DNA of 43,661 nt, from positions 1-43,661 of the forward strand of contig CAJBMM010000029.1 of assembly GCA_903954185.1 (NCBI GenBank), given 5' to 3'. The position numbers were made by a program, and so were the translations under genes. The notes beneath the pieces are model-generated. The model searched no databases. It was not told the DNA's origin and saw nothing but the letters and a program-made list of their open reading frames with translations. This DNA comes from an uncultured Candidatus Berkelbacteria bacterium (lineage in GTDB: Bacteria > Patescibacteriota > UBA1384 > CAJBMM01). Each line of letters begins with the position of its first letter. Position 1 is the stretch's first letter. Below are positions 17,447-24,554 of this stretch, one piece after another.

Positions 17447-18512
17447 ACAACCTTACAACCTCTGCTCCTTTTGGTACTTTGCCAACATGGTCTAAATCGG
17501 TAGCGCTAAAAATCATCTGTGCCCCAGGGGCAACCTCAAAAATAGTTTTGCGCCGCACTTCGTCAAACTCCGAAAACACATCATCAAATAATAAAGTTGG
17601 CTCTTTATCGCCCTGCTCTTTAATATAGTCATATTCAAAAAGTTTAAGCGCCACTACCGCTGTGCGCATCTCTCCGCGTGATCCGTAGAGCGAAATTGGC
17701 TTATTGTTAAGCACAAGTTCGATATCGTCACGATGTGGACCAACCAATGTGCGCGCTAATTTAAGCTCGGCCGGCCTTCTGTCTAAAAGCCTTTGATGAA
17801 ATCGATTAGTTAGCTCAATTTCATTCTCAATTTCTGCCCCGTGTTTTTCGACTGAAGAAATATAATGCGGCTCAAAGGTATCTGTATCTTTACTGCTAAC
17901 TCGGCGATAATACATCTCTAAATTAGTGGCCATTAAATTTGTCATCTGTTTACGTGCAGCAATTACGGGTAAAGCAGTTTGCACCAATAGCTCATCCCAC
18001 ATCCCTAAATTATCAGCGACTGAATCGCCTAATTTTATTTGATGCAACAGCCCATTTCTCTGTTTTAAAGCCCGCTGATACTCAATTAAACTTTTGGCAT
18101 ACATTTGGCTGGTTTGAGATAGTAATATATCTACAAACTGACGACGAAGGGCGGGGGAGCCATCTATTAAGGCGATGCTTTCGGGTGTAAACAAAACCGC
18201 TGGTCTGACACCTAGTAAATCAATTAATCGTCCAGATTTTTGATGAATCATCACCTTTTTTTGTACCCGTGCTCCATCTACAAAAGTTAAATCTAATGGA
18301 TCGGATAATATACGAGCAAATGGCTGGCCAAACCGAATCACCTCACCGTCATGAGCTGTTCTAAAAGAGCGCCCACAAGCTAAATAATAAATAGCTTCAA
18401 TAATGTTAGTTTTGCCCTTGCCGTTTGGGCCAACAATTAAAGTTAATGGAGCCAATTCAAAACTAGAATCGACGTAGTTACGAAAGTTAATTAATCTTAT
18501 TTTATCAATCAT
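17445..18512 (-). CDS. recF: RecF, DNA replication/repair ATPase
   Basis: A 355-residue RecF, the SMC/ABC-type ATPase that binds gapped DNA and helps load RecA at stalled forks. It opens with the family sequence MIDKIRLINFRNY. Walker A is GPNGKGKTNIIEAIYYLACG (about 29-48), the FTPESIALIDGSPALRRQF segment follows near 110, and the C-terminal DDVFSEFDEVRR carries Walker B and the D-loop. The length is normal. It lies 32 bases downstream of dnaN, the classic order. The start at 18512 has no Shine-Dalgarno sequence; the space is filled by CTTAAG words, so translation may depend on coupling or another start mechanism. Confidence 0.95.
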   Translation of the reverse strand: MIDKIRLINFRNYVDSSFELAPLTLIVGPNGKGKTNIIEAIYYLACGRSFRTAHDGEVIRFGQPFARILSDPLDLTFVDGARVQKKVMIHQKSGRLIDLLGVRPAVLFTPESIALIDGSPALRRQFVDILLSQTSQMYAKSLIEYQRALKQRNGLLHQIKLGDSVADNLGMWDELLVQTALPVIAARKQMTNLMATNLEMYYRRVSSKDTDTFEPHYISSVEKHGAEIENEIELTNRFHQRLLDRRPAELKLARTLVGPHRDDIELVLNNKPISLYGSRGEMRTAVVALKLFEYDYIKEQGDKEPTLLFDDVFSEFDEVRRKTIFEVAPGAQMIFSATDLDHVGKVPKGAEVVRL

Positions 18513-18543
18513 AAGTTACTTAAGACGCTTAAGCTACTTAATA
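18511..18543. repeat. CTTAAG-word cluster between dnaN and recF
   Basis: CTTAAG/GCTTAAG words fill the whole 32-base dnaN-recF gap and just enter both genes. Confidence 0.65.
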
Positions 18544-18544
18544 T

Positions 18545-19651
18545 CTAATCGGTTTTTAACGGCATTATGATATAACGAAAATCTTTGCTTTTAACACCCT
18601 TCATCATTCCCGGCTGATATTGGCCAGAGAGTCCAAATTCTAGTTTTTCATCACCAATTACACTAACACCGTCTAGCAAATACTTAACATTAAATTTAGC
18701 TTCAGTTTCTTGACCATCAATTTCGGCCGCAACCGAAGTGTTGGAATCGCCTAACGAGCTAGCAACTGCTATTAGTTTAATACTATTTTCTGGACCAAAA
18801 TGTAATGTAGCCACGTTTGATGCCTCACGGGCAAAAATGCTAACTGTGCGAAGCGTACTCTTAAATTCCTCGGTGTCTAAACCAGCCGTAGTAACCATCG
18901 TTTCAGGAATAATTTTTTGATAATCTGGATATTTACCATCTATTAAGCGCGAAACAATTTCTGTATCGGCAAATGCAAATAATGCTTGATTATCTTTTAT
19001 GGTTAATTTTACTAAATCTGGGGATGATGCAGCCACAACCCTAGCAAGTTCATTTATACAGCGCGACGGAATAATTACTTCTTTAGCCTCTGTTGCCGCT
19101 GATTCCAATTCAATCCGTTTTTCGGCTAATCTATAACTATCAGTTGCCGCCATCCGAAGCTGCTTTTCCTTCCAATTAAAATATAGTCCTGCCAACACTG
19201 GACGCGTATCGTCTGTTGCTGCGGCTACAATAGTTTGTTTAATAGCTTGCAAAAAAACTGGAGCGGAAACCACAATATTAGGCTCGCCATCGTTTGTCGG
19301 AACAACTGGAAACTCTTCTGCATCAATGCCTCTAAAGTTAGCTTCTGTGTGATCGGTTTTTACTTTCATTACCAAACTATCCACATCCAAAGTAATTGTT
19401 TGATCGGTGTTAGACGCTACAAATTCAGAAAACGAACGGCTAGGAACTGTAATTGAGCCTTCTTTCTCTACTTTTGCGCCAATCCAAGTAGTTAAACCAA
19501 TCTCTAAATCGGTCGCCGAAATTTTTAATCTTCCGCCTTCTGTCTGCAACAAAACATTACTTAACACTGGCAAACTAACACGACTACCGACTACTCGGCC
19601 AACAGCCACCAAACCCTTATGCAAATTTTCTTGCGTAACCACAACTTTCAT
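18545..19651 (-). CDS. dnaN: DNA polymerase III beta sliding clamp
   Basis: A 368-residue beta clamp, normal length, which forms the ring that tethers the replicative polymerase. It has the three-domain clamp pattern: MKVVVTQENLHKGLVAVGRVV at the start, LPVLSNVLLQTEGG near 28, ATDLEIGL near 47, the middle-domain LAGLYFNWKEKQLRMAATDSYRLAEKRI, and a C-terminus ending in RYIIMPLKTD, where the usual ending is a hydrophobic MPMR/L. The start at 19651 has a good site (AAAGGAGAACACT). It is separated from dnaA by the candidate origin. Confidence 0.96.
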   Translation of the reverse strand: MKVVVTQENLHKGLVAVGRVVGSRVSLPVLSNVLLQTEGGRLKISATDLEIGLTTWIGAKVEKEGSITVPSRSFSEFVASNTDQTITLDVDSLVMKVKTDHTEANFRGIDAEEFPVVPTNDGEPNIVVSAPVFLQAIKQTIVAAATDDTRPVLAGLYFNWKEKQLRMAATDSYRLAEKRIELESAATEAKEVIIPSRCINELARVVAASSPDLVKLTIKDNQALFAFADTEIVSRLIDGKYPDYQKIIPETMVTTAGLDTEEFKSTLRTVSIFAREASNVATLHFGPENSIKLIAVASSLGDSNTSVAAEIDGQETEAKFNVKYLLDGVSVIGDEKLEFGLSGQYQPGMMKGVKSKDFRYIIMPLKTD

Positions 19652-19699
19652 AGTGTTCTCCTTTATTCCCCATCCCCTGTGTATAATTATTTATTTTGT

Positions 19700-19896
19700 G
19701 TTTAATTTTATCCACCGTATTTTACGAGATAAAAGTGGATAACTTTTAAGTGGATAACTCAACGACTTTGTGGCATTTTATCCCCCGTCGATGCAATCTT
19801 TTGCACAACCTTTTACTATCAACATACCACTATATCCACATATTCACAGGTTATATAACTACTACTATTTATCTTAATTACTTATTTACTACTCTA
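19700..19896. other. oriC: Candidate replication origin (oriC) in the dnaA-dnaN gap
   Basis: DnaA-box-like 9-mers (consensus TTATCCACA): 8/9 matches at 19708-19716, 19832-19840 and, inverted, 19734-19742 and 19749-19757; 7/9 at 19778-19786 and 19840-19848. The last pair is followed by an AT-rich stretch and then by CTA-CTA-CTA-type triplets from 19859 to 19896, which read as DnaA-trios on the complementary strand. Boxes followed by trios match the basal unwinding element defined in Bacillus subtilis. Gene context (recF-dnaN-dnaA / rpmH-rnpA-yidC) agrees. Confidence 0.75.
19859..19896. promoter_or_regulatory. DnaA-trio-like triplet array (probable unwinding site)
   Basis: Three perfect CTA triplets followed by degenerate ones (TTT ATC TTA ATT ACT TAT TTA CTA CTC), AT-rich, starting 11 bases after two tandem DnaA-like boxes and ending at the dnaA stop codon. 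Confidence 0.55.
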
Positions 19897-21270
19897 TTAA
19901 GCAACGTTATAAAGTCTTTCTTTGATTGTAATGATTTCTTTTTGCAATCCTTCATCCTTACCTAACTCTTTATCCATCTTCTGACAGGCATGCATTATGG
20001 TTGTATGATCTTTACCGCCAAATTCTTTACCGATTGTGGGATATGAAAGACGTAGCTCTGTTCGAAGCAAATGCATGGCAATGTGCCTTGGGTTTACTAG
20101 CTCTTTATTGCGTTTTTCGCCAATTAAGTTATCCACGGATATGTTGTAATAAGCGGCAACCATTTTTATTATTTTTCCAACGCTAACCTGTTTTTGCTGA
20201 TTGCCAGTTAAAAATTGTTGCAGACATTCATTAATAACATCTTCAGTGGGTTGAATTTGGTTTAAATCACAATGAGCAATTAGCCGATTTACTGCACCTT
20301 CTATTTCGCGGATATTACTTGTTATTCTTGCAGCAATATATTGTACCAAATCGTCATTTAAATTAAATAACTTCTCTGTGCATTTAGATTTAATGATGGC
20401 ACTTCTAGTTTCGATATCTGGGGGGTTTATATCTACAATTAATCCCATTTCAAAACGAGAAGAAAGGCGACTCTCTAGAGTTGGTATAGCTTTTGGAATT
20501 CGATCGGAAGTTATGACAATTTGTTTGTTTTGTTGATGTAATGCATTAAAAGTGTGAAAAAACTCTTCCTGAGTTGTTTCTTTGCCAGCTATAAATTGGA
20601 TATCGTCTAAAAGCAACATATCCACATCTCGGTATACTTGTTTAAATTCGCTTACCATGCCTTTACGCAAAGACTCTACAAAGCTATTTGTAAATTGTTC
20701 GCAAGATGTATATACGATCCTTATTTGTGGATTTTTTTCTAATACCCTGTGCGCAATAGCTTGGATTAAGTGTGTTTTTCCTAACCCTACTCCACCGTAG
20801 ATAAACAAAGGGTTATATGCTTGGCCTAGATTATCAGCGACTGCTTCTGCAGCAGCGTGTGCCATGCGATTTCCACCCCCGACAATAAAATGCTCAAAGG
20901 TGTATTTATCGTTAATTTTAATTTGTTGACGATGGCTATTTTGGGGGTTAACAGGGGTGGCGGAGTTATCCACAGCCTTGTGTATAAGTGGAGAATTCTC
21001 AGGTTCAGAAGTTGCTCCATTCTTAGACGCAACAATATAATCAATACTGAGTACCGTGTTATTGGTAAGTTTGTTTAGTGTCTCAAGAATCTGAGGGTGG
21101 AATTTTTTCTTTAGCCACTCTCTAGAAAAGTTATTTGGCACTCCAATAATAGCCTTGCCATCCGTAATTTCTTGAATGAACGATCCTTTAAACCAAGTGG
21201 TGTAATTAGCCTTACTTAAGCTAACCTCTAGGTCACCAAGCGATGTTTGCCATAATTTTTCGTTGTCCAT
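19897..21270 (-). CDS. dnaA: DnaA, chromosomal replication initiator
   Basis: A 457-residue DnaA, which binds DnaA boxes and opens the origin. The N-terminal domain has LSKANYTTWFKG; the AAA+ domain has YTFEHFIVGGGNRMAHAAA, Walker A GGVGLGKTHL, Walker B LLLDDIQF and sensor motifs; domain IV ends with the DNA-binding signature GGKDHTTIMHACQKM. The longest frame begins at a GTG (21300), but those bases are a perfect DnaA box overlapping a promoter, so ATG 21270, eight bases after GGAG, is taken as the start (ATG 21276 is possible). Two more strong boxes lie inside the gene (20966-20974 perfect; 20129-20137 8/9). It is transcribed away from rpmH, as in most bacteria. Confidence 0.96.
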   Translation of the reverse strand: MDNEKLWQTSLGDLEVSLSKANYTTWFKGSFIQEITDGKAIIGVPNNFSREWLKKKFHPQILETLNKLTNNTVLSIDYIVASKNGATSEPENSPLIHKAVDNSATPVNPQNSHRQQIKINDKYTFEHFIVGGGNRMAHAAAEAVADNLGQAYNPLFIYGGVGLGKTHLIQAIAHRVLEKNPQIRIVYTSCEQFTNSFVESLRKGMVSEFKQVYRDVDMLLLDDIQFIAGKETTQEEFFHTFNALHQQNKQIVITSDRIPKAIPTLESRLSSRFEMGLIVDINPPDIETRSAIIKSKCTEKLFNLNDDLVQYIAARITSNIREIEGAVNRLIAHCDLNQIQPTEDVINECLQQFLTGNQQKQVSVGKIIKMVAAYYNISVDNLIGEKRNKELVNPRHIAMHLLRTELRLSYPTIGKEFGGKDHTTIMHACQKMDKELGKDEGLQKEIITIKERLYNVA

Positions 21271-21291
21271 TGTCATAACTCCACAATAAAA

Positions 21292-21320
21292 GTTATCCAC
21301 AACTTAAGCAAATAAGTCAA
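21292..21320 (-). promoter_or_regulatory. Putative dnaA promoter overlapped by a perfect DnaA box
   Basis: Minus strand: -35 TTGACT (21315-21320), 17-base spacer, -10 GATAAC (21292-21297). A perfect TTATCCACA box covers 21293-21301, so DnaA binding would block the -10. This is the arrangement expected for autoregulation. Confidence 0.5.
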
Positions 21321-21377
21321 TAGGTTGGGCTAGTTTGTAGGTTGTAGCTGGTAGAGGTGATAAGGAATATCTATTTT

Positions 21378-21480
21378 GTCATTCCGGACTCGTGATCCGG
21401 AATCTACATAATAATTTTAGTGGATCCTCGAATAATTGCTCGCCACACTCGCGTCGAGGATGACAACGAGATGTTGTCAC
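21378..21480 (-). repeat. Composite palindromic repeat, copy 5 (inverted)
   Basis: ATTCCGGA...TCCGGAAT, TCCTCGA...TCGAGGA and GACAAC hairpin modules in inverted order. The preceding GGTTGTAGCTGGTAGAGGTG flank (21321-21367) recurs before copy 7 (26164-26208). With the promoters on either side, this accounts for the 331-base dnaA-rpmH gap. Confidence 0.85.
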
Positions 21481-21573
21481 TTTTCACTACTCACTTTCCA
21501 CTTTTAACTATCTTACAAACATTCCTTATTATTTCTATCAGCTATAAGATATCAGCTAAAAGCTAACATTCGC

Positions 21574-21602
21574 TTGTTAAACCATGCGAAATGTGTTATT
21601 CT
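21574..21602 (+). promoter_or_regulatory. rpmH operon promoter
   Basis: -35 TTGTTA (21574-21579), 17-base spacer, extended -10 TGTTATTCT (-10 hexamer 21597-21602). The start of rpmH follows 30 bases downstream. Confidence 0.6.
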
Positions 21603-21631
21603 AAACGAAACGTAATTAACGAGGTCTCCTA

Positions 21632-21766
21632 ATGGATATCAAATTCAAAAGAAAAAAACGCATCACTAATAAAGTTCATGGTTTTTTAAAGCGTATGTCT
21701 TCTAAAGCTGGTGTTGCCGTGCTTAAAAGACGCAGAGCCAGAGGACGCAATAAGCTTACTGCTTAG
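21632..21766 (+). CDS. rpmH: Ribosomal protein L34 (bL34)
   Basis: A 44-residue ribosomal protein L34 of the large subunit. The family core [20 protein letters not shown] followed by ARGRNKLTA is clear; the N-terminus ([10 protein letters not shown]) differs from the common MKRTYQPS opening. The start ATG 21632 is set by length and by the GAGGTCTCCT just upstream. The gene comes six bases before rnpA and opens the rpmH-rnpA-yidD-yidC block, which reads away from dnaA under the promoter at 21574-21602. Confidence 0.95.
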   Translation: MDIKFKRKKRITNKVHGFLKRMSSKAGVAVLKRRRARGRNKLTA

Positions 21767-21772
21767 GCTAAA

Positions 21773-22099
21773 ATGTTGCCAAAACAATATCGACTAACTA
21801 AAAACCGCGATATTCGTCGGGTTATGCAAAAGGGGCGTAAACTTTCTGTTCCAGACGTTCGTTTGCAGTATTTAATTGGTAATAAACTAAATCATCCACG
21901 CATTACCGTTTTAGTAAGTACTAAAATTAATAAATCTGCAGTAAAACGCAACTTACTTAAAAGACGGATCAAGTCATTATTGATAGAGTATATTAATTCG
22001 AATCAGACCTCTGTCGATGTTGTAATTACACCATTTAGAGAGCTGGAATATTCCAAAATCGCGCCTGCTATTAAAGAGTTATTGTCTAAAGTGAGCTGA
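21773..22099 (+). CDS. rnpA: Ribonuclease P protein component
   Basis: A 108-residue RnpA, the protein subunit that helps RNase P RNA remove 5' leaders from tRNA precursors. It has the opening LPKQYRLTKNRDIRRVMQKG, a central strand region (RITVLVSTKINKSAVKRN) and the RNR-type basic helix KRNLLKRRIKSLL. The length is normal. It starts six bases after rpmH. It ends in TGA, one of several genes showing UGA is a stop here. Confidence 0.93.
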   Translation: MLPKQYRLTKNRDIRRVMQKGRKLSVPDVRLQYLIGNKLNHPRITVLVSTKINKSAVKRNLLKRRIKSLLIEYINSNQTSVDVVITPFRELEYSKIAPAIKELLSKVS

Positions 22100-22131
22100 A
22101 CTTAAGTTGCTTAAGTGTCTTAAGTTACTTG
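22100..22131. repeat. CTTAAG-word cluster between rnpA and yidD
   Basis: CTTAAGTTGCTTAAGTGTCTTAAGTTACTT, the same palindromic words as around recF and yidC. Confidence 0.65.
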
Positions 22132-22139
22132 GGGTAAGA

Positions 22140-22376
22140 ATGATTAAAAAGCCATTTTTGTTATTAATTAGGTTATATCAGCGCACGCTATCACCAGATC
22201 ATGGTTGGCTACGTGTTTTTTATCCAAATGGGTGTTGCATTTATCAACCAACATGCAGCCAATATACATATGAAGCAATCGAAAAGTATGGTATAGTAAA
22301 AGGCATGTGGATGGGTTCTGGACGCATATTGCGCTGTAACCCGCGGCGCGCACCGGGCTTAGACCCAGTAAAATAA
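22140..22376 (+). CDS. yidD: YidD, membrane protein insertion efficiency factor
   Basis: A 78-residue YidD, a small membrane-associated protein that aids YidC. Family motifs are complete: LIRLYQRTLSPDHG, the Cys-rich NGCCIYQPTCSQYTYEAIEKY, and RILRCNPRRAPGLDPV at the end. The open frame extends upstream to a TTG at 22107, but that stretch is the CTTAAG repeat; ATG 22140 with GGGGTAAG in front is the real start. It lies between rnpA and yidC as in most bacteria. Confidence 0.95.
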   Translation: MIKKPFLLLIRLYQRTLSPDHGWLRVFYPNGCCIYQPTCSQYTYEAIEKYGIVKGMWMGSGRILRCNPRRAPGLDPVK

Positions 22377-22378
22377 TT

Positions 22379-22465
22379 TTCAATGAGCAATTTTCAATTA
22401 TCAAACTTGAAAATTGCTACTTGTAAATTTATTGAAAATTGGTAATTGATAATTGGAAATTGAAT
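22379..22465. repeat. GAAAATTG-word array with an 11-base inverted repeat
   Basis: Perfect inverted repeat GCAATTTTCAA (22387-22397) / TTGAAAATTGC (22407-22417), followed by further ATTGAAAATTGG / AATTGGAAATTG words up to the yidC start. Related sequence occurs at 41564-41620. Confidence 0.65.
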
Positions 22466-22468
22466 TAT

Positions 22469-23293
22469 ATGGTCGCATTCTTTAACGCAATTCTTTATAA
22501 CCCCATGTACAATTTATTGATGTGGCTGGTTTATATTACACCAGGGCATCAAGTTGGCTGGGCTATTATCGTTATAACTGTTATTATTCGCTTTGCATTG
22601 CTACCGCTAACCATACACACAGCCAAAATACAAGTAAAAACTCGGCTTTTGCAACCAAAAATAGATGAGTTGCGCAAACAGCACAAAGAAGATAAAACGC
22701 TGCAATCTCAAGCTTTGATGGCTCTTTATAAAGAAGAGGGTGTTAGTCCATTTAGTAGTTGTTTACCAATGATCGTACAACTTATTGTTCTCGTCATTTT
22801 ATATAACGTATTTCGTGACGGGTTAACTACCGAACATTTAAATACGATGTACCGCTTTATGCCTAAGCCAGAAACATTAAATACTAACTTTTTTGGTATA
22901 AATTTGGCTGGCAAAGATTTGTGGGTTTTGCCTATTTTAGCTGGTTTAACCCAAATATGGCTGTCTAAAGTTACGTTTATTCCAAGTACTAATCCAGACG
23001 ATCCAATGGCAGCAGCCTCAAAACAGATGATTTATATTTTCCCAATCATGACGTTCATCTTTGCCCGCAGCATGCCTGCCGCTTTACCGCTTTATTGGAT
23101 AATTACTAACATCTTTAGCATAGTTCAACAGCAATATGTGCTGAAGAAATATGGTTTAGTGCCCTCGGTTATTGAAAAAGAAGCCAAGCGTGCCGAAAAA
23201 ATTATCGATGCAACCGAACATAAAACATTGCCCGCCCCAGTAAAAACAGAGAAGAAAAAGGGCGGCGTAACCGTTTCTGTTCGCAAAAAATAA
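22469..23293 (+). CDS. yidC: YidC/Oxa1 family membrane insertase
   Basis: A 275-residue insertase that places proteins into the cytoplasmic membrane. It is the short form, without the large periplasmic domain of Gram-negative YidC. Membrane segments lie near the N-terminus, at VGWAIIVITVIIRFALLPLT (with the conserved Arg in the groove), near LPMIVQLIVLVILYNVF, LWVLPILAGL, and PIMTFIFARSMPAALPLYWI. The tail after about 235 is strongly basic (KTEKKKGGVTVSVRKK), as expected for ribosome contact. A frame is open from 22439, but ATG 22469 opens the first hydrophobic helix and lies after the AT-rich repeat, so it is preferred. Confidence 0.94.
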   Translation: MVAFFNAILYNPMYNLLMWLVYITPGHQVGWAIIVITVIIRFALLPLTIHTAKIQVKTRLLQPKIDELRKQHKEDKTLQSQALMALYKEEGVSPFSSCLPMIVQLIVLVILYNVFRDGLTTEHLNTMYRFMPKPETLNTNFFGINLAGKDLWVLPILAGLTQIWLSKVTFIPSTNPDDPMAAASKQMIYIFPIMTFIFARSMPAALPLYWIITNIFSIVQQQYVLKKYGLVPSVIEKEAKRAEKIIDATEHKTLPAPVKTEKKKGGVTVSVRKK

Positions 23294-23299
23294 TTAATT

Positions 23300-23336
23300 T
23301 TAAGCATCTTAAGTTACTTAAGAATCTTAAGTTATC
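23300..23336. repeat. CTTAAG-word cluster between yidC and tRNA-Ser
   Basis: TTTTAAGCATCTTAAGTTACTTAAGAATCTTAAG: fourth cluster of the same words. Confidence 0.65.
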
Positions 23337-23341
23337 GATAA

Positions 23342-23431
23342 GGAGAGGTCGCATAGTGGTCTAGTGCGCTGGTTTCGAAAACCAGTAGGGGCGCAAGCTC
23401 CTCGTGGGTCCAAATCCCACCCTCTCCGCCA
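23342..23431 (+). tRNA. tRNA-Ser (anticodon CGA)
   Basis: A 90-base tRNA with a long variable arm. The acceptor stem GGAGAGG pairs with CCTCTCC, the anticodon stem is CTGGT/ACCAG with loop TTCGAAA, the T-loop is in GGTCCAAATCC, discriminator G, and 3' CCA is encoded. It reads UCG codons. Confidence 0.95.
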
Positions 23432-23480
23432 TGATAAATACAGACAAATAAGATCTTATACATATATGTTTTGAATTAAA

Positions 23481-23510
23481 GAAAAATCTCCCTCTATCGG
23501 GAGATTTTTC
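23481..23510. terminator. Bidirectional terminator between tRNA-Ser and the Phd-like gene
   Basis: A perfect 12-base stem (GAAAAATCTCCC / GGGAGATTTTTC) with a 6-base loop, T-rich on both strands, between two convergent transcription units. Confidence 0.85.
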
Positions 23511-23528
23511 TGTCTGTGCCGTTTCTTT

Positions 23529-24278
23529 TTAAAGGATTTCGTCGTCTAAATCGTCATCATCAGCTGGTTTTACCTCGGGTGTGGCGGCAGAAGTGGCTGG
23601 GGTGTCTTCTGCATCGTCTACGCTTAGGTTGCTGAACGGTGAAGAAGGTTTTGGTGCCATAGGAGATGATGGTGGAGTTGGTGCACTAGCCATAGGTGGC
23701 CTTGGTGGCAATGGAGGCAAGCTGTCTGACTTGGGTGTTTCCATTGGTTTTGGTGGCAGTGGAGGTAATGGGGGAAGCGGAGGAAGTGAGTTTGATGACA
23801 TTGGTTTGTTATTATCTTTGGCGGCATCATCAGCTTCTTTTTCGGTAATTAGCGGCCCATTGTCAGCTGGTTTGTAATTAAATGATGGGAGTGGTGGCAA
23901 TGGAGGCAAGCTGTCTGATTTAGGTGTTTCCATTGGTTTTGGTGGCAGTGGAGGAAGATCGTTTGTTTTAAATGAAGGCGGTGTTGGATTGTTTGAAATA
24001 AATGGCTTTGGTGGTAGTGGAGGTAATGGGGGAAGTGGTGGTAAATCCATCGGTTTGGATGGAAGAGGTGACAAAATCGTTGTTTCAGCTTTCTTTTCCA
24101 TTGGGCCGCTTTCTTTTCCCATCATATCTTTATAGTGTTCGATCGAAACTAAAACAGCCGCTGGTTTATCGCCGTGAGTTAAGACAAATAGATCGTCTTT
24201 TCCCATTCCACCAACAATACTGTCTAATTTTTCTTTTGCTTGACCAACTGAAACAATGTTCTCTAATTGAACGTGCAT
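23529..24278 (-). CDS. Phd/YefM antitoxin-like domain fused to a proline-rich tail
   Basis: A 249-residue protein. Residues 1-55 match the Phd/YefM antitoxin fold: VSVGQAKEKLDSIVGG, then LFVLTHGDKPAAVLVSIEHY, the DNA-binding and dimerising part of type II antitoxins. The remaining 195 or so residues are low complexity, built of PPLPP units, and contain a direct repeat (LPPKPMETPKSDSLPPLPP occurs twice; DNA copies at 23704-23765 and 23893-23954), ending in an acidic DDDDLDDEIL. No toxin gene is adjacent: a tRNA lies on one side and pilB on the other. The start has a strong AAGGAGGG and a good promoter. It may be a regulator or scaffold made from an antitoxin domain; function is unknown. Confidence 0.85.
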   Translation of the reverse strand: MHVQLENIVSVGQAKEKLDSIVGGMGKDDLFVLTHGDKPAAVLVSIEHYKDMMGKESGPMEKKAETTILSPLPSKPMDLPPLPPLPPLPPKPFISNNPTPPSFKTNDLPPLPPKPMETPKSDSLPPLPPLPSFNYKPADNGPLITEKEADDAAKDNNKPMSSNSLPPLPPLPPLPPKPMETPKSDSLPPLPPRPPMASAPTPPSSPMAPKPSSPFSNLSVDDAEDTPATSAATPEVKPADDDDLDDEIL

Positions 24279-24304
24279 AAATTCCCTCCTTATTGTCTAA
24301 TATA

Positions 24305-24333
24305 AGTGTAATAAACAACCTATTAAATGTCAA
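24305..24333 (-). promoter_or_regulatory. Promoter of the Phd-like gene
   Basis: Minus strand: perfect -35 TTGACA (24328-24333), 17-base spacer, -10 TACACT (24305-24310), about 27 bases before the start codon. Confidence 0.6.
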
Positions 24334-24360
24334 ACTATTTGGTATTAGTTTAAGTTAAAA

Positions 24361-24485
24361 GTGACAACGCTGCGTTGTCATCCTCGACTAGCCTACCGTG
24401 TCCTTCCGTAGCTTTATGCGAAGGAGGATTCGAGGATCCAAAAAGAGATTTTATTATATAGATTCCTGCTTTCGCAGGAATGACA
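24361..24485 (+). repeat. Composite palindromic repeat, copy 6 (nested-loop form)
   Basis: GACAACG hairpin; TCCTCGA...TCGAGGA whose loop holds a second palindrome, TCCTTCCGTAGC...GCGAAGGA; then ATTCCTGC...GCAGGAAT. It occupies most of the gap between the divergent Phd-like and pilB genes. Confidence 0.85.
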
Positions 24486-24554
24486 ATATAACGGGATGTG
24501 CCACAACTTTGCATTCACGTTGCATTTGCATTAATTTAGATATAAGGAGTAAAT

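Noticed and set aside
23581-23877. Gly-rich frame on the plus strand opposite the Phd-like gene
   Set aside because: It is the antisense image of the PPLPP coding repeat.
23529-24278. Classical type II toxin-antitoxin pair
   Set aside because: Only the antitoxin-like domain is found; the neighbours are a tRNA gene, repeats and pilB, with no toxin-sized frame.
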